Source of the DNA: Pelagibacteraceae bacterium TMED65 | GTDB taxonomy: Bacteria; Pseudomonadota; Alphaproteobacteria; TMED127 | DNA length: 16,228 nucleotides | Direction of reading: 5' to 3' | Assembly: GCA_002167215.1 (NCBI GenBank) | Contig: NHDS01000028.1 | Span: forward strand, 139,421 to 155,648 | Shown here: piece by piece, positions 7,256 through 15,149 of the stretch | Layout: the number at the start of each line of letters is the position of its first letter | Numbering within the stretch: the stretch's first letter is position 1 | Translations under genes and position numbers: made by a program | Notes under the pieces: generated by a model | Told to the model about the DNA's origin: nothing | The model's input: only the letters and a program-made list of their open reading frames with translations | Database searches by the model: none

Positions 7256-8214
7256 ATGGCTGTCCATACTCAACTTTCAAAAGCCAACATCAACGAAATT
7301 ATTCAAAATTACAGTTTGGGAGAACTAAAAAATTTTAATGGAATTAAGGATGGGATTGAAAATACAAACTATCTTATTATTACTGAAACCAATAAATTTA
7401 TTGTAACAATTTTTGAACAAAGAGTTGATACCTCAAATATTCCCTTTTATTTTGAGGTAATGATAAACTCTAATTCATTTGGTATTAATTGCCCAATTCC
7501 AATTAAAAGTACAAATGGTGAGTACGTTACTGAAATTAAAAAAAAAAAAAAATGGCTGTCTTCAATTTTCTGCTTGGAAGTTCAAGAAAAAAATGGAGTG
7601 ATAATGATTGTTATACTATAGGTGAAAAACTGGCTAGATTTCATCTTGCAAATCTCAGAAACCAACTAAGTTTAAAAAATCAATTCAGTATTCAATTTTG
7701 GAATGAAATATTCCATAAATGTAAAAAACAAATAAATAATATAATACCAAACTCAATACAAATTATTGAAAGTGAGTGTAATTTCCTTACAAAGAACTGG
7801 CCAAACAAACTCCCCTATGGTGTAATTCATGCTGACCTTTTTCCAGATAATGTTTTCTTTCAGAAAAATAAAATTTCTGGCTTTCTGGATTTTTATTTTT
7901 CATGTAATGATTACTTCTCTTATGACCTAGCAATTTGTATAAATGCCTGGTGTTTTCCTGAAAAAGAATTTGATAGAAATCTTTTTAAGAGTTTACTGTC
8001 TGGATATCAATCAATAAGAAAACTAGAAGTCGAAGAAAAAGAGTGTCTAAACATTTTATTAAGGGGAGCATCTTTACGATTTTTTTTTACCAGAATACAT
8101 GATGCTATCTTTGGTACTGAAGGGAAATATTTAAAAAAAAAAGACCCAAAGGAGTTTTTTAATATTTTAAATTTTCATATGTCTGTTAACTCAAACAATT
8201 TTTATTTTGGATAA
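7256..8214 (+). CDS. thrB: Homoserine kinase ThrB (APH-fold type), reading frame broken in a poly-A run
   Basis: This enzyme phosphorylates homoserine, the penultimate step of threonine synthesis, and belongs to the aminoglycoside-phosphotransferase-fold family. Two open frames together make one normal protein. Frame 1 (7256-7621) starts MAVHTQLSKANINEI and has the N-lobe, with GIENTNYLI and FIVTIFEQRVD. After a run of 15 A (7538-7552) the homologous sequence continues in another frame (from 7552) as AVFNFLLGSS...IGEKLARFHLA. The catalytic loop H-A-D-L-F-P-D-N and the metal site G-F-L-D-F-Y-F-S-C follow. One extra A, or two fewer, would give one frame of 319 or 318 residues, the usual size. 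Left uncorrected, frame 1 ends after 27 out-of-frame residues. The cause could be a homopolymer sequencing error, transcriptional slippage, or a recent inactivating indel. It starts six bases after atpF and overlaps rnhA by eight bases. Confidence 0.9.
7538..7552 (+). repeat. 15-base poly-A tract at the thrB frame break
   Basis: An unbroken run of 15 A, the longest homopolymer I see in the window, encodes five lysines in frame 1. It marks the exact point where homology to homoserine kinase moves between frames. Runs of 12 occur in DUF721 (603-614) and in the dsbD-like gene (10628-10639) without breaking their frames. Confidence 0.95.
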
Positions 8215-8650
8215 TTTTGATTATACAATATATACAGACGGAGCATGTCTTGGAAACCCTGGTCCAGGTGGATGGGCAGCAATTATTATTAATAATAAAT
8301 TAAATAAAAAAGAAATAAGGGTTGGTTCCGAAGCATCCTCTACAAATAATAGAATGGAATTGACTGCAGTTATAGAGGCTTTAAATGTAATTCCGAGTGG
8401 GAAATCCTCTATAATTTATACTGACAGTAAGTATGTAATTAATGGAATTGAATCTTGGATCAAAAAGTGGAAAACAAATAACTGGATGGGTGCTAATAAA
8501 AAGCAAGTCAAAAACAAGAGACTTTGGATACAACTTGATATAGCAACGTCTAATGGAGAAGTACGATGGGAATGGGTAAAAGGTCACAGCGGTGACCAAT
8601 ATAATGAAGAAGTTGATAAACTAGCAAGATCAGAAGCTATGAAATTATAA
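8207..8650 (+). CDS. rnhA: Ribonuclease HI
   Basis: RNase HI cuts the RNA strand of RNA-DNA hybrids, removing primers and R-loops. The 147-residue protein has all the active-site residues: Asp11 in YTDGACLGNPGPGGWA, Glu51 in NNRMELTAVIEAL, Asp73 in IYTDSKYV, His127 in VKGHSG and Asp137 in EEVDKLA. A basic handle-like segment (residues 85-106) is present. The start is TTG at 8207, overlapping the last eight bases of thrB; the first in-frame ATG (residue 50) would remove the first catalytic Asp, so TTG is required. No Shine-Dalgarno sequence is seen, so coupling to thrB translation is likely. Its 3' end overlaps the convergent peroxiredoxin gene by six bases. The thrB-rnhA-peroxiredoxin neighbourhood is typical of alphaproteobacteria. 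Confidence 0.96.
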   Translation: MDNFDYTIYTDGACLGNPGPGGWAAIIINNKLNKKEIRVGSEASSTNNRMELTAVIEALNVIPSGKSSIIYTDSKYVINGIESWIKKWKTNNWMGANKKQVKNKRLWIQLDIATSNGEVRWEWVKGHSGDQYNEEVDKLARSEAMKL

Positions 8651-9124
8651 AGATTTCAAAACGTTTTCTGCTGAACTTACCTCTAATCCTGGTCCTTTTT
8701 CGTTGAATATTTTTTTTATATTGCCATTTTCAATATAAATAACAAATCTAGACAATCTTTTACCCAAGCCTACTACAGAAAGATCTGTTTCAAGACCACT
8801 TAATTCTCTAAAATTTCCATTACCGTCAGATATAAAATTAAATTTTTTAGTACCTAAAGATTCTCCCCAAGATTTCATTACAAATGGGTCGTTGCTTGAC
8901 AAAATATAAATATTTTCAATACCCTTACTCTCAAAGTCATCTAACAAGTTAATAAATCCTGGTATATGTTCGTCGTTACAGGTGGGCGTGAATGCACCTG
9001 GAACACCTATTAAAAGAACTTTTGGTTTGTTAAAAAGATCAGAGGATTTAACACCTACTGGCCCAGAATCTGAAATAATGTAAAACTCAGTTTGAGGAAA
9101 TTGTTGATTCTCGTTGATATTCAT
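8645..9124 (-). CDS. Peroxiredoxin, Prx5-like, single cysteine
   Basis: A 159-residue peroxidase that reduces hydrogen peroxide or organic hydroperoxides, probably in the cytosol as no signal peptide is present. The active site is PGAFTPTC with the peroxidatic Cys49, and the conserved Arg is in GKRLSRF (residue 126). Cys49 is the only cysteine, so resolution must come from an outside thiol such as glutathione/glutaredoxin or thioredoxin. Related proteins in other bacteria can carry a fused glutaredoxin domain; none is present here. The ATG at 9124 lies inside the end of the upstream dsbD-like gene, giving a 38-base overlap. The N-terminus up to FYIISDSGP has normal family length, which supports this start. 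A weak AAGG lies about 11 bases upstream. Confidence 0.93.
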   Translation of the reverse strand: MNINENQQFPQTEFYIISDSGPVGVKSSDLFNKPKVLLIGVPGAFTPTCNDEHIPGFINLLDDFESKGIENIYILSSNDPFVMKSWGESLGTKKFNFISDGNGNFRELSGLETDLSVVGLGKRLSRFVIYIENGNIKKIFNEKGPGLEVSSAENVLKSL

Positions 9125-11066
9125 TAATGCCTACCTTGTTTAATTTATTTATTACAATATCGCTTGTTAGAATTTCTGGCAATAAAATTCCATTTTTATG
9201 ATTTGGTCCATAAATAATATTTACCGGTATACCAAATCGATCGAATTCTTTTATATAATTCAAAATCTCTTCATTTTTTTTTGTCCAATCTGCTCTAATA
9301 GTAATAATTTGATTTTTTTTTATGAAATCCGTTAACTTCTTTGAGTCTAAAGTTGTAAACTTATTAACCTTACAAGTAACGCACCAATCTGCAGTCACAT
9401 CGACTAAAATAATATTATTTTCAATAATAAGTTTTTCTAGAGTATCTTTATTGAAATCTGACCATTTTACTGGATCTTGGTTAAAGTTTTCATATTTCAG
9501 AAAATAAATTGTACTTAAAACAAAAAAGACGCCCACAAAAAGTTTGCTAAGCAAAATTCTATTTTTAATGTTAGAAATTATTACCACAACTGAACTAACT
9601 AAGAAAATGATTATGTTGTTTAAGCCTGATAACATCATCAACCAAACTGAAGATAGGAATAGAAGGATTCCTAAAAAATATCTAAAACTAATTGTCCATT
9701 TTCCTGACTTAGGAATAATATTAACTATTCTTGGAAAAAGCAAAAAAAGTAAATATGGCATGCAAAATCCAATTGAAATAGATAAAAAAATTAGAAAAAT
9801 AATTGAATTTGACGCCAACATTGAAAAACCGACTGCGGTTCCCAAGAAAGGTGCACTGCAGGGCGTTGCAAGTAACGTGGCAAACATTCCTGATAAAAAG
9901 TTTCCTGCCTCACTATTCCTCATGGTTAAATTTGAAATCATATTTTGAAATTTATTAGGTAAAATTATTTCAAAAAAACCTAATAAATTTAAACTAAAAA
10001 TTAATATTATGAATGTCATAAAGTATAAAAAGTATTGGTTTTGAAATTGGAAACCCCATCCCACTGTTTGTCCAAGATATTTTAAAATCATTATGGAAAA
10101 TGCTAAAATTAAAAAAGAAACAATGATGCCAAAAATAATCCAAAGACAGTTCATTTTTATTTGATTACTTGTTTTACTTGAGATAGACGAGAAAGAATAA
10201 AGTTTTAAAGATAAAACTGGGAGTACACACGGCATTAAGTTTAAAATAAAGCCCCCAAGAATTGCAAAAAAAACGAACATAAGAAGGTTTTGTGTTTTTG
10301 TTAGTTCATTTAATTTCAAACTTATTTCTTCATATCTCTCACCATCTGAGATTGAAATATGAATAGGTTTTGATAATTGATTTAATTTTTCATCTAGATA
10401 TATTTCAAATTTAGAATCCGATCTATTATTAACAACCTTCGCTTCTGTTTCCTCTGAAAATGCAAATAGCTTATATTTTTTATTACTTTTTTTTATTTCT
10501 ACTGTCAAGTTGTCTGAAGCTGTACCTGTGACATTTACTTTAAAGTAATTGTTAGACTTTTTTGGAACCATTTTAAGGCTTCTATAAAAACTATCAGAAT
10601 GAACTACTTGACTAAAATCTAAATTTATTTTTTTTTTTTCACTAAAGGGTATACAAACTTCTCTGCATAACAAATAATCTAAAATCACTATTTCATTTAT
10701 TTTCTGAAAATTATTATTAGTAATTTTTACTGGAAATACTAATTCGTCATCATAGCCAATAGTTGTTACCTCTTTTTCAACAAATTCTTCAGGAAAAGGA
10801 AATAATAATTCTAATTTTGATTTATTTGTTTCATCTTCCCAATTAACTCGCAGTGGTTCACCTGCGTCCCCTGGATTTTTCCAATATGTTTTCCACCCAT
10901 TTTCTAGTTTAAACTTAATTCCAAAGAAATATTCGTCCCCTTTTTTCAATATTCCATTTTCAGGGATTAACTCAACTTCAATTGAGTTTTTTTCAGGTTT
11001 AAATTCTAATGCAGATAGCACGTTACTGAAAAATAGAAAAATTAAAAAAATAAAATTAAAAAACAT
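9087..11066 (-). CDS. DsbD/ScsB-type thiol:disulfide interchange protein
   Basis: A 659-residue membrane protein that should carry electrons from cytosolic thioredoxin to periplasmic thiols. A signal peptide (about residues 1-19) precedes a large periplasmic domain. That domain contains WKTYWKNPGDAGEP (58-71) and Cys134-x-x-x-Cys138 (LLCREVCIP), which resembles ScsB-type proteins more than classic DsbD. The membrane core (about 262-525) has eight or so helices with the redox cysteines Cys280 (NLMPCVLPVLSLK) and Cys403 (TPCSAPFLGT). The C-terminal thioredoxin domain has W-C562-V-T-C565 and cis-Pro614. All three cysteine pairs are present, so it looks functional. Likely clients, such as copper or heme assembly factors or a DsbC/DsbG-like protein, are inferred. 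A run of 12 T on the plus strand (10628-10639) lies in the coding region without a frame break. It overlaps the downstream peroxiredoxin gene. Confidence 0.9.
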   Translation of the reverse strand: MFFNFIFLIFLFFSNVLSALEFKPEKNSIEVELIPENGILKKGDEYFFGIKFKLENGWKTYWKNPGDAGEPLRVNWEDETNKSKLELLFPFPEEFVEKEVTTIGYDDELVFPVKITNNNFQKINEIVILDYLLCREVCIPFSEKKKINLDFSQVVHSDSFYRSLKMVPKKSNNYFKVNVTGTASDNLTVEIKKSNKKYKLFAFSEETEAKVVNNRSDSKFEIYLDEKLNQLSKPIHISISDGERYEEISLKLNELTKTQNLLMFVFFAILGGFILNLMPCVLPVLSLKLYSFSSISSKTSNQIKMNCLWIIFGIIVSFLILAFSIMILKYLGQTVGWGFQFQNQYFLYFMTFIILIFSLNLLGFFEIILPNKFQNMISNLTMRNSEAGNFLSGMFATLLATPCSAPFLGTAVGFSMLASNSIIFLIFLSISIGFCMPYLLFLLFPRIVNIIPKSGKWTISFRYFLGILLFLSSVWLMMLSGLNNIIIFLVSSVVVIISNIKNRILLSKLFVGVFFVLSTIYFLKYENFNQDPVKWSDFNKDTLEKLIIENNIILVDVTADWCVTCKVNKFTTLDSKKLTDFIKKNQIITIRADWTKKNEEILNYIKEFDRFGIPVNIIYGPNHKNGILLPEILTSDIVINKLNKVGINEYQRESTISSN

Positions 11067-11111
11067 ATTGTAAAATTTGAATTAAAAAGAATTATCTGTA
11101 ATAATTTATAT
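11067..11111. promoter_or_regulatory. Divergent promoter spacer between the dsbD-like gene and yqgE
   Basis: This 45-base AT-rich spacer must hold signals for two divergent genes. For yqgE, a -35-like TTGAAT (11077-11082), a 17-base gap and a -10-like AATAAT (11100-11105, preceded by TG) can be read. Transcription would then start about at the ATG, predicting a leaderless or nearly leaderless message. On the other strand GATAAT (11096 down to 11091) could be a -10 for the dsbD-like gene, but no good -35 accompanies it. In such AT-rich DNA chance matches are common. Confidence 0.35.
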
Positions 11112-11678
11112 ATGAATAGAACTTATTTAAAGGGAAATATAATTTGTGCACTACCACAACTCAATGATAATTTTTTTTCTAAAAGCTTGATTTATATTAC
11201 TCACCATAACAAACAAGGTGCAGTGGGTATAGTTCTTAACTATAAAGTCATGAATATAAAAGGCTCAGATCTTTTTAAGAAGCTTAAAATTAAAGATGTT
11301 AAAGAAAACTTAGATAAAGAGTTCTCTTTCCATATTGGTGGCCCTCTCAACCAAAATAATGGGTTTATTCTGCATTCAAAAGACTACAAGAGTGATAGTA
11401 CACAAAAAGTATCAAAAAATGTAAAGCTTACATGTTCAACTAGTATAATTAGTGATATTGCAAAAGATCAAGGACCAGAAAAATTTTTTATCTCACTTGG
11501 TTACTCAGGATGGGGCCCAGGCCAACTTGAAGAAGAGATAAAACAAAATAGCTGGATCAATTTGAATGAACACTTAGATTTATTATTTGATATAGAATCT
11601 GAAAAAAAATGGAATAAAGCTTTAAAAATTACTGGAATTGACCTAACGAAATTTTCTTCGTCTTTTGGAAGAGCATAA
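11112..11678 (+). CDS. yqgE: YqgE/AlgH family protein (UPF0301, DUF179)
   Basis: A 188-residue protein of the widespread YqgE/AlgH family, whose biochemical role is unsettled. Family hallmarks are the N-terminal GNIICALPQLNDNFFSKSLIYI, the HNKQGAVGIVLN segment, a central GGP (FHIGGPLNQNNGFILHS), and the C-terminal LGYSGWGPGQLEEEIKQNSW. No signal peptide or membrane segment is present, so it is probably cytosolic. The ATG at 11112 has no Shine-Dalgarno sequence and may sit at or close to the transcript end. It is a lone plus-strand gene between two minus-strand blocks, and its stop lies four bases from the stop of convergent thrC. Confidence 0.93.
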   Translation: MNRTYLKGNIICALPQLNDNFFSKSLIYITHHNKQGAVGIVLNYKVMNIKGSDLFKKLKIKDVKENLDKEFSFHIGGPLNQNNGFILHSKDYKSDSTQKVSKNVKLTCSTSIISDIAKDQGPEKFFISLGYSGWGPGQLEEEIKQNSWINLNEHLDLLFDIESEKKWNKALKITGIDLTKFSSSFGRA

Positions 11679-11682
11679 TATA

Positions 11683-13065
11683 TTAATTATTTTTCAATAC
11701 AAAGCTCTTAAATTCTTCCAATTTATTATCGATTTCATAGTATTTCTCTTTTTTTTTAGTTAATTTTTCTAATTTGACTGGATACTTTATTTTCTTACAT
11801 AATGATAAATTAATTGTATCAAGAAATTTTCCATAATGGGCTGTAGCTAAATAAACCCTCTTATCTTGATTTGATAGTTCCTTCTTCCCAACAGCAATAC
11901 CTACAGCAGTGTGTGGGTCTAAAATAATATTGTATTTATCTTTTATAAACTTTATCGTTTCCTTGGTTTTCTCATCATTAAGTTTTCCAGATTTAAATAT
12001 ACATTTCATCCTTTCTAAATTCTCGGAACAAACTTCAAATTCACCATTAGTTTCAAGCTTTTTAAAATGCTTTGAAATCATCTTTCCGTCTGCAATATAT
12101 TCAAATAACAATCTTTCAAAATTGCTTGATACTTGAATGTCCATACTTGGACTGAGTGTTTTTTTTGGTTTTTTTATAAGCATCTTTCCGGATTTAAAAA
12201 AACGTGTCAAAATGTCATTTTTATTAGAGCCAACGACTATCTTTTCAATAGGAAGTCCCATTTTTTTGCTTACAAACCCTGCATATGCATTTCCAAAGTT
12301 TCCGGTTGGGACAACAAAACTTATTGGATTTAAGTCATCACTTACCCTGAAGAAACTCCAAAAATAGTAGACTAATTGTCCCATTATTCTTACCCAATTA
12401 ATGGAGTTGACAGCTGCTAAATTAACTTCTTTTTTTTTATTATTTATATTAAAAAAATCTTTTACTAATTTTTGACAATCATCAAAGTTACCATTAACTG
12501 CTATATTAAAAACATTTGATTTATTAAATGTAGTCATTTGTCTTCTTTGAATCTCACTAACTTTTCCTTTTGGGAATAATATAAATATTTTAATTTTTTC
12601 TGATTGCGAGCAACCGTAAATAGCTGCAGATCCGGTATCTCCCGACGTAGCTCCTATGATTGTAAGTTTTTTTTCTTCTTCTTTCAAAAAAAAATCATAT
12701 ATATTTCCAAGAAGTTGTAATGCGAAATCTTTAAAAGCAAATGTTGGACCATGAAATAAGTTTGCAATATACTCATTATTACTAAGTTTATGAAATGAAA
12801 TTATATCCTTTCCAAAAACTTTTGAATAAGTTTTATAGCAAATCTCCTTATACTTATCATGTGGGATATCTGAAGATATGAAATCTTTTGTGACTTCAAA
12901 TGCGAGTTCTGGATAATTTAAACTTCTCAAACACTTTAATTCTGTGTAACTAAATTTCTTAAGGCTTTCTGGTATATACAATCCACCATCTTTTGCCAAC
13001 CCATTAAGTAGTATTTCTTTAAAGCGTTTGTTTTTATCAATTCCTCTTGTTGACGAATAAAACAT
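11683..13065 (-). CDS. thrC: Threonine synthase
   Basis: A PLP enzyme that converts O-phosphohomoserine to threonine, using the product of ThrB. The 460-residue protein starts MFYSSTRG, the standard N-terminus of the long (gammaproteobacterial/fungal type) threonine synthases. It has the PLP lysine at residue 112 in FHGPTFAFKDFALQ, the GATSGDTGSAA loop (138-148), and the phosphate-binding glycine loop PTGNFGNAYAG (253-263). Length is normal. The ATG at 13065 lies one base after the SURF1 stop, so it is probably the last gene of the cox operon. A SURF1-thrC junction is a recurrent alphaproteobacterial arrangement. The 3' end faces yqgE across four bases. Confidence 0.96.
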   Translation of the reverse strand: MFYSSTRGIDKNKRFKEILLNGLAKDGGLYIPESLKKFSYTELKCLRSLNYPELAFEVTKDFISSDIPHDKYKEICYKTYSKVFGKDIISFHKLSNNEYIANLFHGPTFAFKDFALQLLGNIYDFFLKEEEKKLTIIGATSGDTGSAAIYGCSQSEKIKIFILFPKGKVSEIQRRQMTTFNKSNVFNIAVNGNFDDCQKLVKDFFNINNKKKEVNLAAVNSINWVRIMGQLVYYFWSFFRVSDDLNPISFVVPTGNFGNAYAGFVSKKMGLPIEKIVVGSNKNDILTRFFKSGKMLIKKPKKTLSPSMDIQVSSNFERLLFEYIADGKMISKHFKKLETNGEFEVCSENLERMKCIFKSGKLNDEKTKETIKFIKDKYNIILDPHTAVGIAVGKKELSNQDKRVYLATAHYGKFLDTINLSLCKKIKYPVKLEKLTKKKEKYYEIDNKLEEFKSFVLKNN

Positions 13066-13066
13066 A

Positions 13067-13786
13067 TTATTTAATTTTTTTTATACTAGCGAAAAAAAAT
13101 ACACCAATAAGTCCCATGGCAATCATTAACCATGTTAAAGCATATTGTAAATGATTGTTCCTTAAGTATATTCTTGTTTGATTACCCAGAGGAAAGCCAT
13201 TCGGACCATTCTCAAACGCTTCCAGATAATAATTATTTTCAAGTTTCATTTTTGTAAAATTACTCATCTGCTTAGGTTCAACAAAAAACCACGTATTGGT
13301 GACAATATCGTTTTCTGGTTGAAAGTATCCTTTTCTTCCTGAAGTTCGAATAACAGCCTCGAACTGATTTAAACCTGTAACAATATTTTGCACCCTCAGT
13401 TTGGAGTCTTTCATTTTCAAAGGAATCCAACCGGTGTTATAAATTATATTTTTTCCATCTTTTGTTTTTAATGGAACTAGAATGTGAAAACCATTGTTAC
13501 CTCTTTTGCTTAATGCTGGCATATACATTTCATATTCATTCAACAATTCACCGTATATTAAAACTTTTCTAAATTCATTTTTTTCTGGTGAATTAATATT
13601 TTTAAATAAAGTTGAATCTAACTCGTAACTTTCAATCCTTTGAGATATCAAATCTTTTTTCCAGATTAAACGCTTAAATTGCCATGTGGATAATGAAATT
13701 AGAATAAACAACGCACACAAGAAAGCGAAGAGGGGAAAGATTTTAGGTTTAAAGGAATATTTATTTGAATTAAAATTGAATATCAT
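13067..13786 (-). CDS. SURF1 family cytochrome oxidase assembly protein
   Basis: SURF1 (Shy1 in yeast) helps insert heme a into subunit I of cytochrome c oxidase. The 239-residue protein has the family layout of two membrane helices, near each end (about residues 16-34 and 212-234), enclosing a periplasmic domain. Visible family signatures are STWQFKRLIWKKDLI after helix 1, GFHILVPL, IIYNTGWIP in the middle, and the C-terminal NNHLQYALTWLMIA. It starts six bases after the COX3 stop and ends one base before thrC, with no Shine-Dalgarno sequence. Its place directly after COX3 and near ctaB and Cox11 supports the oxidase assembly role. Confidence 0.94.
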   Translation of the reverse strand: MIFNFNSNKYSFKPKIFPLFAFLCALFILISLSTWQFKRLIWKKDLISQRIESYELDSTLFKNINSPEKNEFRKVLIYGELLNEYEMYMPALSKRGNNGFHILVPLKTKDGKNIIYNTGWIPLKMKDSKLRVQNIVTGLNQFEAVIRTSGRKGYFQPENDIVTNTWFFVEPKQMSNFTKMKLENNYYLEAFENGPNGFPLGNQTRIYLRNNHLQYALTWLMIAMGLIGVFFFASIKKIK

Positions 13787-13792
13787 TAGGGG

Positions 13793-14614
13793 TTATGATG
13801 ATGCCCACCAATAGATAAATGTAAAAAGAAATAACCAAACCACATCGACAAAATGCCAATACCATGCTGCGAACTCAAATCCAAGATGCTTATTAGGTTT
13901 AAAATGCCCTTTCATTGACCTAAAATAGCATACAATCAGAAAGATTGTTCCAACAACAACGTGAAATCCGTGAAATCCGGTTGCCATATAGAACGTCGAA
14001 GGGTAAATACCGTCTTCAATACTAAATGTAGAAACTTTGTATTCGTATCCTTGAAATCCAGTAAATATTAGTCCTAAAATAATTGTTAGCAGAAGAAATA
14101 GATTGAAATTTTTACGATCATTTTTTCTAAGAGCATGGTGAGCCCATGTAATTGTGCCTCCTGAAGCTAACAAAATAAATGTATTGAGCAGTGGAATACC
14201 AAATGCAGGGATTAGCTCTATATCTTCAGGTGGAAATACTCCAGCCATAGATTCTTGTCTACCAATCAGTTCAGGGCTTTCTAAACCTGGATAGAAAGCA
14301 ACATCGAAGAATGCCCAAAACCAAGCTGCGAAAAACATTACCTCAGACATGATAAAAAGAATCATCCCATATCTCAAACCAATTTGTACAACTTTGTTAT
14401 GATAGGTACCACCCTCTGATTCTGATACAACATCTCTCCACCATAATATACTAGAGAGAATTACGGCAAATGTGCCAATGCCAAATACAAGTGATTTCTC
14501 TTCATGCATGAATATGACAAAGCCTATTGCCATAACCAATGCTGAAAAAGCTGTGACTAATGGCCATGGACTAGGGTCGACTAAGTGATAAGGATGTTTT
14601 TGATCGTCGCTCAT
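13793..14614 (-). CDS. ctaE: Cytochrome c oxidase subunit III
   Basis: Subunit III of the aa3-type oxidase stabilises subunit I and its proton uptake. The 273-residue protein has the seven-helix COX3 layout. Motifs are HPYHLVDPSPWPL near the N-terminus, RYGMILFIMSEVMFFAAWFWAFF with the conserved membrane Glu, ITWAHHAL, GFHGFHVVVGTIFL, and the final FEFAAWYWHFVDVVWLFLF. Length and end match alphaproteobacterial and mitochondrial proteins. It lies three bases after ctaG in the cluster. The same gene is often called coxC. No sign of damage. Confidence 0.97.
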   Translation of the reverse strand: MSDDQKHPYHLVDPSPWPLVTAFSALVMAIGFVIFMHEEKSLVFGIGTFAVILSSILWWRDVVSESEGGTYHNKVVQIGLRYGMILFIMSEVMFFAAWFWAFFDVAFYPGLESPELIGRQESMAGVFPPEDIELIPAFGIPLLNTFILLASGGTITWAHHALRKNDRKNFNLFLLLTIILGLIFTGFQGYEYKVSTFSIEDGIYPSTFYMATGFHGFHVVVGTIFLIVCYFRSMKGHFKPNKHLGFEFAAWYWHFVDVVWLFLFTFIYWWASS

Positions 14615-14617
14615 ATT

Positions 14618-15148
14618 TTATCTAACATACATAGTATACGAGAGAGTAATCTCGTTTAAATCATTAATGAATTTATCATCTTTAATTGATGGGTCAATAA
14701 AAAAAGATACTGGCATACTTACTTCTTCATTTGCAGATAGAACTTGTTCGTCAAAGCAAAAACATTCAATCTTATTAAAATATTTTCCAGCATGAAGTGG
14801 TGTAACGTTAAATACAGACATCGTTGTAATATCCTTACTGGATCTATTGTGAGCTTTAAAAAAAGCAAGACTATTTTCTCCAATCTTTACTTTCATTATT
14901 TTGATTTCAGGTTCAAAGTATATAGCTGAGTTTTTTTCGATAGTTGAATCAAATCTTATATTAATATCATCCGACAATATATTAGAGGAATTAATTTCTA
15001 CTATTTTGGGGGTACCCCCAAAGCCAGTAACCTGACAAAATAGTTTATAAAGTGGGACTGCCGCATAACTCATAATCAACATAGTTAATGCAAATAAGAA
15101 CAACAAAAACGCTTGATTGTATTTTTTATTATTTGGACTGTACTGCAT
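14618..15148 (-). CDS. ctaG: Cytochrome c oxidase assembly protein CtaG (Cox11), copper delivery
   Basis: Cox11 delivers copper to the CuB site of oxidase subunit I from the periplasmic side. The 176-residue protein has one N-terminal membrane helix (about 13-32) running into YAAVPLYKLFCQVTGFGGT with Cys38. The copper-binding pair Cys129-Phe-Cys131 lies in KIECFCFDEQ, and the MPVSFFIDP motif (145-153) follows. All three cysteines needed for copper binding and its redox upkeep are present. The ATG lies one base after the stop of the small CoxF-like gene, so translation is probably coupled. Such cysteines need a periplasmic reductant; the DsbD-like protein of this window is a possible but unproven source. 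Confidence 0.95.
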   Translation of the reverse strand: MQYSPNNKKYNQAFLLFLFALTMLIMSYAAVPLYKLFCQVTGFGGTPKIVEINSSNILSDDINIRFDSTIEKNSAIYFEPEIKIMKVKIGENSLAFFKAHNRSSKDITTMSVFNVTPLHAGKYFNKIECFCFDEQVLSANEEVSMPVSFFIDPSIKDDKFINDLNEITLSYTMYVR

Positions 15149-15149
15149 A

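Noticed and set aside
7552..8214. Second thrB frame treated as a separate gene starting at its ATG
   Set aside because: It lacks the kinase N-lobe, which is encoded immediately upstream in the other frame, and the homology is continuous across the A run. One interrupted gene explains both.
11676..11685. Palindrome TAATATATTA spanning the yqgE and thrC stops, considered as a bidirectional terminator
   Set aside because: Ten bases of pure A/T give a very weak hairpin with no loop and no GC stem, expected by chance in this composition.
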